A DNA stretch of 64,000 bases from Dermanyssus gallinae (Eukaryota > Arthropoda > Arachnida > Mesostigmata > Dermanyssidae): NCBI GenBank assembly GCA_003439945.1, contig QVRM01005470.1, positions 62,001 through 126,000 on the forward strand, given 5' to 3'. The position numbers were made by a program, and so were the translations under genes. Below, piece after piece: positions 53,401 to 64,000 of the stretch. The notes under the pieces are model-generated. The model was not told the origin of the DNA. It was given only the letters and a program-made list of their open reading frames with translations, and searched no databases. Position 1 is the first letter of the stretch. Each line of letters starts with the position of its first letter.

Positions 53401-56400
53401 AGCTTTGGCTAACAGTTCTTAAATAACCTATCCGCTCATTATCTCTGCTACGGTCGATCAGGCCAAAAGTCTTTAAAAGTGTAGTAAAAAATTATATCGG
53501 TCAGATGGTGCCGTAGAAGAAGACAGCGTAGCATCCCAAATTAAAATTTGCCATGTGACCAAATGGACATGGTCAAGTCATCAGGCCTTTGTCAATTTCT
53601 AGCTCAAGTGCTTTTGGGTCCAGGTGCCTAACTTTGGGGGTGGCAAAGTTTTTTAGACTTTTGTTTATACTTGGCCCGGCGCATTGGTCCAGCATGTGTG
53701 CCCGACTCTAACGTATTGGGGAAAATAGTAACACTCACTATAGCTTTTGGGAGCGAGCCAAACTGGAAACCACTACGGAAGCCGGGTCAACAGCCTTCCT
53801 AGTTCCGAGGCCTGGTTCGGCTATGGGAAACAATGTTGTTACTTTTATCATGAGTATTGCCATATCGTGCAGTAGTGCATGTCTAACGTACTTATTAAAC
53901 ACATTTAACTAAGGCGAGCATGTGCATTTGGCTTTCTAGAGGCTTGTCTCCGATCTGGCTGCAGCGTGCTCGTGGTTTCTTTGCTACTGGGCAAGATACC
54001 AGTGTAAATGGGTTGTCTTTCATACTTGAACCATTGGCGCGAGCTTGTGCCATATCTCTCTACTGCATGTGCCGCCGCTTGTGTGTTTGGTAGGCGCCAG
54101 TCAACCTGCGCCTAACTGAGCATCCATCAGCTGTTGTTGTATTATGTGCACTGCCTTATCTCAATTTGCATCCATTCGTTGCAGGTTTGCTCCGAAATAC
54201 GTTTTCGCCTGCACTATGCTGTTGTCACGTTACTGTATTTCTTGCACTATGCTATGCAGTTAGATAGCCCGTCGTTGTCTATTCTTCAATTTTCCATTAG
54301 CTTAATTCGCGCACAGTTTAATTTTTTTGTTTTATTTCTTTGAGTGCTGTAATGCCATTCAAATAGTGGGGATTTACAATCATTTACGATTGTTTGTCTA
54401 AAATTCGACTAGTGTTTACTCTGCAAATGTTTTGCATGCCATGCATGCAGATCGAATGAAAGGTTTTATCTAAAACAGTGAGAACAGGTTAGAAACATTT
54501 TATGATCGTTCCGGAATTGCTTGGCATAAGCCGACCTCTTCGTGCGATGTGGCGAGAGTACACTAAGGCAATTTGTTTGTAAACATGGCAGACTAAGGCG
54601 CGTCTATACTTGCGGCACGTATTGCATAAGTGTGCCGTACAAAGCCCATTCATGGAAGATTAATCGGCACGTGGCGAAATCTAATATATTCACCTGAACG
54701 GGTCTTATGTAAATGAGACCGAACAAAGCCGAGCTTCCGTTAATGACGGCGCATTTCAATTTAATAGAAATTACTTCGTTTTGGTTGTAGCTACGTAGAA
54801 CCAGAGACCAGAAGCAACCGTAGCGCCTATAATGAAGACCTAAAATCATTATGGCATAGAGGTTACTATGGTTTTACGAGAGATAACCTTAAAAACGCCA
54901 AGGTGGCGCTTACGTACCTTTTAATGAATGCGAAGTAGCTATCCTAGCGTAAGGGATTCTCTGTCAAAGCCAAAATGTTCCCACTGACCACAGAAATCGT
55001 GACTAGAGTAACTTAAGCAGAGTTATATTCGTAATTGATCACTTCTAAGGGGCTTCTACAAATGTTACTAATAGCTGTTTGTAAAACGCGTCTCTCATCT
55101 GGAACATCATTGGGTTACCCCATAGAAACCCCATAGTCCAAAAGTCTACGGGTCTTAAAACTTGACCCGTTGGATAACACGGTTTGTTGTCTACCTGTAT
55201 CATCTCTGTATTTTTCGTCATCATATATCACACACATATATCATCATATATCACACGGTTGCAGATGAAACAGGATCTAACAAATAAAAGACCCTTCATG
55301 TGAGAGTTGTCTGGCCACGAAAATTCAGCTGTGAGGTAGCGCTGATGTTGTCATGGAGCGGTGTTCCGCGCAGTGGAGGACTGTCATCGCCTCAGCAATT
55401 TCCGTCACTCCGGCTGGCAGCGGCGGCACCTACAATTGCGGCAAGGGGTCGTCATCGTCGCCGGTCTCGTCGCTGTCATTGTCACCATCGACGGTTTTGT
55501 CAAGTGCATCTAGACGAACTTGTGTTGACAGTTATACCACGGTCATATCTACCCAAACGGGGCCGAAACTAGGCCGCTAACACCCCAGTTTATAAAAACA
55601 ACGTTCTGGTTTCAAAGCCCGATGCAGCGTTCAGTCGGACAAGAACAGAACTTTCAGCCGGATAAGGAACAAGGCGACTAGCCGTAAGTGGTGGAGTGTG
55701 CTCACCGTGGACTTCACTTAGAGAACGAAGATAAGGAGGATCTGCTGCGTGCCAATTGGCCAAAATGATAAAGCTGATCGAAGAAATATACAAGGTCACT
55801 TCAAACACCTAGAACATGCAAATCGCAGTGAAGAGTTCGATCGAACGACTAAGAGTCCTAGGAAGAGGTCAGAGAGAGCAAAATATGTTGTAGAACGGCA
55901 GCAAGTTGAGAAGAAACAGACCGACAGGAATACTCCACGATAGAAATGGCTTGAAACATGTTGTGAAACTGCAGATGACTTAAAAACCCTCTTATTTAGG
56001 AATGGCCAGATGGCATGTATTCCACCCCAAAACAAGCATTCTGAGGGAGAGTCCCTGCGGCTCATTATAGGGACGAGACTCGGCCGATTCCTTCACTTAT
56101 GGAAAGGACAAACCGGTTTCAAGGTATAGCAGGGGAACCGGGGAAGGAGATCGCGTCTAACTCAAGAGACGGGTGACGACTGACTTTCCTCCGGACGCAA
56201 CTTGGTGGCGAGTCGTTTGCCAAGAACCTATATGTAGTAGGACCACGGCGAGATCCTTAACGGAGCGGTCGCAAGGGTGATAGAGCTACAGGGAAAATCA
56301 AAAGCGCTGCACGAAACGGAGTCTCTTGCTGCATGACGGGCCAGGGAGAGGCCTCAGCGATCAATAAGCTTCCCGAGTGCATTGCACAACGGCACAACGT

Positions 56401-59400
56401 CCACATTACTGCCATCTAAATAAGAAACACGAAGAGAACCCAACTCAACAGGCTAGGAGAGCATTAACCTAAAGTATAAAAAAAAAAATGTTTCCTACTC
56501 AAACATGCTCAAACGTGTCGACTGAATACATTGTTAAGGTTACGGCGTCCAACGCTTAGCTAGCGGCGCTATAGGATTGAGTTGCAGGCACCGAAAAGAG
56601 TGCCCCCGTGTTTACTGCTCCACTTGTGGTTGCGAAGCGTCAAAAAGGGTTCTGTGATCCATTGTTTAGCCATGGCTCGGCTAAACCACACTGACGCCAT
56701 GAAACTGAAGAAGACAGGAAAATTCCAAAATGGCTGGACGTCCTGCTCAATTTTAGAATGGGTAATTGTGCCCACTTGCCAACGATGCCAAATTGGTGGG
56801 CACGAGGACCGGACCTGTACATTTGAGTAAGTGGCAGTCAAGCGCTACCATAAATGCGGCAAACTTTGCCACATCTCGAATGGATGTATTATAGCCAGCT
56901 AGTGTTGCAATTGCGGAGTTGCCGGCTCAGCCACATCCTCTGCCTTCCCAAATTACCGGTCTAAAATAATAGAGGCCAGGCGCCTACTTGGAAGCCTCCT
57001 GTTATACTTTGCAGAGGAGTACAGCCTTCTCTCGCCGACATAATATAGGTTCCGAACGGGCCGATTAATCCTCTCGACCACAAAGAAAGTGGATACCAAG
57101 GCGGAGGTACTGCGCCAACCCCGCCTAAAACAAGGAGCGTGTTACTAGTTGTACTTTTGAAAATTAAAAACGCGTTTAAGAGCCTGCCCTGGGCGGACGA
57201 ATCAGAAAGAGAGCCCCCCCCCTTATCTGTGCCGCGCGATCTCGGCCTAGTTGAGCAGGAAACGCGGGCTCCGAGTTCTGCACGTCAACCGGGATTTGCC
57301 AGGGCTTGATTCTAAGACCCCTTCTAGAACTGACATATGATAACATTTCGACGTTACACGTTTTACGTTTAGACGACCTTACGAAAGACACTGAACTTCT
57401 AGCGTACGCAGACGACCTCGCAGTGGTCGCCCAGGCCCGCTCAGTCCAGGAACTGAAACTGAGAGCCAACGACGCTCTTGCGGAGGTCTCTATGTAGATG
57501 AGGGGGCTGGCTTAGCTCTGGCGCTGAGTAAAGATAAGAGCATCCTTCTTCACTCAGTGCCCGGCTCACAAAATAGTCCGGGCCATGCCAAGACCCTGCG
57601 GCCCACGCGAGTTAAGCAAGCACCTCATCATATCGGTGGCTGAGTTTACAGTTTGACCCGCAGCCCCGGTGTGGTCGTTAACCGCACTGTCCACAGCCAG
57701 GCACATAGCAACGAAGCCTAAAGCCTACTACCATTACCATTACCAAACAGTATTGACCAAATTATTTACCGCATTCAACTGAGGTTGTATGGGCACCGAG
57801 GGTGCCCCACGTTCTAGATGGCCACAACAGTTTCAGACAAAGAACTGCTAGAATTGTACACATTTTTGATGGCTGACCCCTAAGTAAGGCTGCACAAATA
57901 AGCGGAAAATATTGCAAGCATTTATGCATGAAACAGTAAAGCCAAGTGGCTACATCACGAGGTATATTTTTAGCAAAAGTTGACACGTGTCTCAATTCTA
58001 GTGCGCAATTTTCCAACTGTTAAGACAAATTTTGGGGTGATTCATAACCGCCGACGAATCGCGTTGCCCCGCTGTACATCAATGGAAAGTCTCTGGCGTA
58101 AGAATTGTGCGGCTGTCTTGTCCCCAGAAGTTATCTTCAAACGTTCGCCCAATTTAGTAAGTAGTCGCTCAGTTAGGGGGCCTGTTGATCCCAAAGTCTC
58201 AAAGCCCACCGGGCTGAAGTTATGGGCTCTTGTTAGTTCGACGTATTTGTTCATTTTGTTCTATTCTGCTAGGGTCGCAGCGTGACCCGCTCTAAGTGAA
58301 CCGAAACCGATCATTGAGGGAGAAAGTGAGTCGGTTACGGTAGCCTCCCACATGAGGGTCCGGCCTTGTTCAAAGGGGATGGGAGTCATCCCATCGAGAC
58401 GTTTGCCGTCGTTTCTGGTTAGACCAGTTGGTCCTAACGTGCTTGTGTAGCCTGCCGCCTTAAGGGCCCTTGCTATTGTTTCATTAATAGCCGCGTGACG
58501 CGGTCGACGACCTCCACTGAGGGCGTAGGATAAAGCGTGGTGAGCTCTAATGCCCATCGGCTCTCCGCATCGGCATATGTGAGGGTGAACGAGCGGCGTG
58601 CCGAGTCGGAGACCAACACTTATTCTTGTAGTGTCATCATCCATTAAGGTTTTTAATGAGTAAGCGACCATTCACTCTGAGATGTAATGTCTTTTAGTAA
58701 AGTTCTAAGAACCTCAACCTAACTGGTCGTGATTTGATCTCACATGGAAGTGAATTCGAGCTAGCCGGCTTGATCAAGAAGCTCGCAGACCCTGCCGGAA
58801 GCCTGATAGGTGGCATCAGGCAAACATGAAGGGGCACGCTCGACCCGATAGACGTTGCTAACAGTTTTCTGTGGTGGTATTAGATTAATTGGCAACCTTT
58901 ATTTATGCTATATTGTGTATTACAAAATTATGGTTGCACAATTCGTAAGGCTGAAAACCCGTGTAGGCAGAAAAAGTTTTCTTTCTACAGGAAGAGTCAT
59001 GAATTGGGAAGACTACGCAACACTCTAGGATCAGCTGACTGTGCCCTTTCACTACGACAATGCGCTTGCCCACACATGTACTGTTGTTATGGCCTCGTGC
59101 GACTAATATCTGTTTGGAAACCTCTTGAAGTATTTCTCCTGAAAGAGATATAACTGAAACATATGCGCACAGGTACGATTGGTTTGTCGATAAGGAGACT
59201 AAACTGTACAATAAAAGGTGAGTGGTCTTCGTCCATGTATTGCTTGTATTCCAAGCTACAAACTTTATGATCTACCTATACTCTTATATCCCACGTTTTT
59301 TCAATTGGTTTTCGCCAAATCATTTTATGAGGTGGTATAGATCTGATGAGGCAAAACTAAGCAATCCCAAAGTTTATACTACAGATTCCTTATGCTTGAA

Positions 59401-62400
59401 GATTAGAGATTAATGTTTGTTTCTCTAGTTCCCTACGATGCTTTTCGTTATTCGGACAACTAACTTAAGTTTAATTTTTATAAATAAATATATACTTACG
59501 ATAGGTATATAGACGACAACGAAATGAGTATCACGCTACAATAGAATGTGAGCAATTGCTACATTTGACTGTGAGACATAATTTCAGCTAAGAATTTGAA
59601 CAGCTCACAAATAGTGTCAGTATATAGTCTTTTCTTTCTTCTGTTGTGAAAGTCTAATTTTGTTACTGATTGCCCTCTGAGAAAATTACGCTAGTCATTT
59701 ATTTATTTATTTCAGTGTGCGCTTTCCCTCTCTCCCTCTCCTCCCGGTTCCAGGTATTCCTTTTCCCCTATATGTTTTCGCTTTTATGCCACACTTTTTA
59801 CGCTGCTCCGTCTTTCTGTCTCACTTTCCGGCCTCCCGCTCTCTCTCTGGCCCGCTTTTCAGCCGAATTAGGTACGCGCAAGCCTTGCCCACGCCCGGTT
59901 CGTTCGCTTAGTTGTTTATAAACAGTGACGACAGCGTCAACGATGATTCCGAATGGGCCTCGGCCCAAACGGGCAAAGGCTCGAATGACTAGGCAGCCAG
60001 ACCGGCCAACCGACCGAGCACCGTGTCGCATCCAATTGCCAACGTCAAATCTTTGCTTGCTAACGCGCTCTCTCTCTTCGATGAGCACCCTGCCGGACTG
60101 GCGCTGGGGTTACCACCGCCACCAAGTTCGACCTCGTCACCGTCGACTGTTTCCCTCTCCTCTTCCTGCTGCTCACGCGCATTGCTCCCACACCCCAGTA
60201 TTGCCCTAGTCTCGACTGCTAAACGGGGCTTCTCTAACTACCATCGGTCCTCCATCCGCTGGCGACCCCTCTCTACGGCCAATAAAAGCCCATAAAAAAT
60301 ATATTTGGACTCGGAACTTCTTGCCTGTACCTATGCAGGGGCACCCAGTTAAGCAAACGGCGGCTCTAAGGCAATCCAGTGGCGCAACGTCAACAGCGAC
60401 GCCTGATGTAATAGTAATTACATCGGGCGTCGCTGCTGTTGCTGTGACCGCCGCCGTTACGTTTAACTCCCGCCGCCGCTGTTGCCGCTGGACCGCGCTA
60501 GAAGCCGCTTCTCAAAAACAACTCTTTATTTTTTACTGCTGAAACCTCTCAGCATAACATTGGGGGATTACGGGAATCCAGACGGACATGCGCCACCCCA
60601 GCCATGGTGACTAGTCTGGGACTCGCAAACCCAGTAAACCCGCTTTTCCCCCACCCCCAGGGATCGGTAACTGCGTAGGCATTGCTTCGAATCCATGGGA
60701 GTGGTGTTGCACCAACTCCTACATTCTACTCCAATCTGGCATCATCCATCGTCTCATATCTGCCTTGGTGCAGCTCAGACGCGTCAGCCAGACCGTTAAC
60801 GCCTTCCACAGCTCCGCCACCTGGGGATGCGTCGAGAGTCATCGCCTGAAGGATCCCTGGCTGTCCCTGCCTAATCCCAAGGCTGGTTCGCCTTTGCTGC
60901 CTATTTCCCCTTCTTTCCCTGTCACCTACGGGCGCTCCCTCTCGACTGGATCGGGGGCTGTTGTTGAAACGAGCTCTCCTGGCAGTTTCCTTGGCCACCT
61001 TTAAAGACATGATAGTCTCGAAGAAGGCAAAGGACTCCCTCCACGCCTTCGCCGAAGTCAGCATGTGTGCTACAACCTTCTTGATCGGCTTTCCTCTCAC
61101 GGTGGTCGCACCCGCGTCTCTGGCTTCTTGAAGGGCCGGACACCGCAGAACTGTGTGCTCGACATCGTCCGTCTCCCAATCTGCATAACGCGCAGATATC
61201 GACACTCGCCTTGTTAATTCTTACCATGTACGTTTGGAACTGGCCATGCCCGGTCAGCACCTGTGTCGTACCATAAGACAGCTCACCGTGGTTGCAGTCG
61301 TACCACGCCTTCAGGTCAGGGATGAGGTCTCTGGTCCAGCTCCCCGCGGGCGGCCTTCGAGGGTCTCCCGGCTGCACTGCGGCCCATTCTTCATGCCACT
61401 GGGCGATTGTCCTCGATCTAGCCGTTGTTAAGTCTAGATCGCCATCTTTCCAGGTTTCGGTCCGTTCACTTGCCAGCAGATCCCATTGCAGCATCTTAGA
61501 CAGGACCAAGAGGGCCGCGGTCGACACCGTGCGGTATGCCCGGCACACACGAATGGCTACCGGCCGCTGTGACGATCGAAGCGCTCTCCTGTTTCTTTGT
61601 GTCCTCAGCGCCATGTCTGCCCACACTGGAGCCGCGTATAGCGCTACCGACTCTGCTACACTGGCCAACAGGCGCCGCCTGCCTTCTGTGCAGCCGCCGA
61701 CTCTGGGCATTAACCGCGCCAGGCCGGCTGCGACCTTGTGGGCTTTACCAGCCACATGCTGGATATGCGCCGATCCATTGAGACCTTTGTCAAGCACCAC
61801 TCTGAGATACTTTGCTGTCCGAGCAAGCTTGACACGATGACCGTTTAGACGCAGGCGGATGTTCCGGGTTGTCTTCCTGCCTGTAAGGTACACTGCTTCC
61901 GTCTTGTGCGGGGCCAGTCTTAGAGAATGGTCTTCCATCCACTCTGCCACCTGCTCCAAGGCTTCATTAGCGGCATACTCCAGGGCCCCAGTTTCCCGAC
62001 TTCTTTCCGACAGGTAGGACGCAATTATCCGGCGAATGTATGTCGAAATGCCCTTGCGCCTCATTGCGTCCATGGCCACCTCCCAGCTTATCGAGTTGAA
62101 GGCATTCTTGACGTCCAGGAGGACGAGCACAACGAAGTCTCTTGTTTTCGCGGTCCTCGTTAACTGTTCGGTCGCCCGTTCCAAAACCCGTGTAAGGGCG
62201 CCAAGCGTGGTCTTTCCCTTACGGAAACCGTACTAAGCATCTGACAGGGCCCCTTTGAGCTCAATCTCAGCGTTGAGCCTCTCAACGATAACATTCTCTA
62301 AGATCTTGCCCATTGTGTCAAGAAGACATATAGACCGGTAAGCAGAACTACTTGCTAAAGCATTGCTCTCTCCTGTTGGTTTGGGGATTAGGACCAGGTT

Positions 62401-64000
62401 GGGGTTTTTCCACAGCCGCGGAAATTGCCCTTCTCTTAGAAGACGCATCACCAGTGCTTGAAACAGCTTCGGCCATCGCTAAACCAGTAGCTTCGCCGCT
62501 CCAGGAGGTACTCCATCCGGGCCGGGTGCTTTACCGGGTGTCAATCGCTGCCATGCTCGCTCGACTTCCTCCAACGTCACCTCGGGAATATCTTCTTCAG
62601 CAGCCAGAGGCTCCTCCCCGTCGCCTCTCCACGGGTGAACCGGGAACAAGCTATGGACCTGATCCTTTAGAACATCCGGCGGGAGTCTCGGAGAAGGCGC
62701 CCGAAGCCTGTCCATAACGATTCGGTACGCTAACCCCCACACGTCTCTCTCCACGTCCTCTGCCAGCTGTTTCCACGCCTGTACCTCACTCTTCCAGATG
62801 AGGCCTTGAAGGTCCTCGCGGGCAGCTCTGTAACTTTCCAGGAGTGTGGCCGATTGCTCGTCAACGTCTAGCCTCCTCTCCCCTCGGTTCTACCTTCCAC
62901 TCAGCCAGCTGCGTTGCCTAGTATACGCCCTGTTTAGCCTTGTGCATCGCTCTCTCGCTTCCTCGATCTCTTTGCTCCACCAGTAAACGGACCGGTGCCG
63001 TCGGGCACCTCCGCCGTTCCGGTGAGGCGGACCAGCCTTTGTACATGCGGCAATGAGTGTTTCAATGAGTCGATTTTCGTCCACCGTTCCCACTCCCATT
63101 GTCCGACACCTCGCGTCGATCTCCTTTACTAGCGCTTCCTTATCTAGCTGTCTCATCTGCCACCGTCTGCCCCGGGTAGGTGATGCTGGAAGCGTCGCGG
63201 TTGGGGCTCGTACCTCGAAGCAAATGTAGCGGTGGTCGCTGTGGTGATGAACCGTATCGACCCTCCACCCGGTTATCGCCGTGAATGCCCGTTCGTTGGC
63301 AAGCGTGAGATCTACGTGGGATTCCCTCCCTGCCCGTGAGAACGTCGGAACGTCCCCGTCGTTGACAGCCATAAGCCCCTGCTCTACCATCCATTCCAGT
63401 AAGATTTATCCTCTTTCCCGAAGTGTTACGACTACCCCATGCAGTACTGGCCGAGTTGAAGTCCCCGGTAACAATCAATGGTTTTCCCTCGTGCGTGCCT
63501 AAGCTACGGCCTAGTTAACCCAGGAAAACCTGAAACTCCTGTATCTCCCTATTAGGTGAAAAATAGCACGAGTAGAGAACACCCACCCCGTCTAATTCCA
63601 CCCACGCAAAGCCACTTTCGCCACTCTCCTGAGCCCGTACTGCCCATTTGACGTTGTCCTCTCCTGTCCACCAGGTTGCCGCATCGATGCGTTCATCGGT
63701 ATTTATAGAGCTCTTCTTTCTCATTCGCTTCTTGTTCGGTTCCGAAAGGAGGCATAATGCTATGCCTCTCACCCGGACCGTCTCCTCAAGCAGGTCGTGC
63801 GCAGCTCTGCACCGGTTGAGGTTCACTTGAAGTATTCTAATCATTAGAAGTACCATTGACTTCCCCTCCCTTGGCTGCGGAACCAGCAACAGCGGCGCTG
63901 ATGGCAGCACGCCCTCGCCTGCTGTAACCCTCGCTGTCCGTAGTTAATTGTTTAGCTTCTTTGTGCTGTCGCTTTTTTTCGGCCGCTTCCTGGCGCGCCC

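Overview
This window reads as nuclear DNA of an animal, most likely an arthropod. I find no intact single-copy host gene. Nearly every recognisable protein signature belongs to a transposable element: at least five kinds of LINE (non-LTR retrotransposon), four mariner-type DNA transposon copies from three lineages, a large fold-back non-coding element, and tRNA-derived SINEs. Between them lie many (TA)n tracts. The LINE at 15.3-20.4 kb resembles, from memory, LINE proteins that are abundant in tick genomes, so a mite or tick is plausible; the sequence does not prove it.

Layout. 1-1.0 kb: LINE ORF1 with a PHD finger, minus strand, running off the left edge. 1.4-4.8 kb: a 5'-truncated R1-clade element (one nonsense codon in ORF2) between two copies of a 94-bp sequence. 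5.0-5.9 kb: fold-back element copy 1. 6.2-7.1 kb: internally deleted mariner. 9.2-9.5 kb: inverted-repeat pair. 12.0-13.5 kb: decayed R1. 14.6 kb: SINE. 15.3-20.4 kb: long LINE encoding a Cys motif, coiled coil, SGNH esterase, endonuclease and reverse transcriptase (RT). 20.9-22.0 kb: LINE relic. 25.2-26.5 kb and 31.8-33.1 kb: two full-length but broken mariners with TA target duplications. 35.6-39.6 kb: R1 relics, another RT relic, and an orphan PD-(D/E)XK-like module. 40.2 kb: second SINE copy. 41.0-42.0 kb: RT relic. 42.1-48.8 kb: a nested block in which units of a ~130-bp repeat surround fold-back copy 2, itself split by a 3.5-kb LINE with a 17-bp target duplication, followed by a second deleted mariner. 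50.1-50.5 kb: (CT)n/(TA)n and a 37-bp-arm palindrome. 56.6-57.7 kb: R1 relic in which ORF1 zinc knuckles abut mid-RT. 58.0-58.7 kb: second orphan PD-(D/E)XK-like module. 60.6-63.9 kb: R1 ORF2 with several stop codons and an in-frame loss of the RT active site.

The elements do not form a pathway. They are successive layers of insertion and decay. The cleanest relative dating is in 42.1-48.8 kb, where the LINE entered the fold-back element after that element had entered the repeat cluster. Stretches at about 7.1-9.2, 9.5-12.0, 22-25.2, 26.5-28, 30-31.8, 33.1-35.6, 48.8-50.1, 50.5-56.5 and 58.7-60.4 kb hold simple repeats and short unassigned ORFs; any host exons there cannot be called from this sequence alone. 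All family assignments rest on motifs read by eye; no database search was run.
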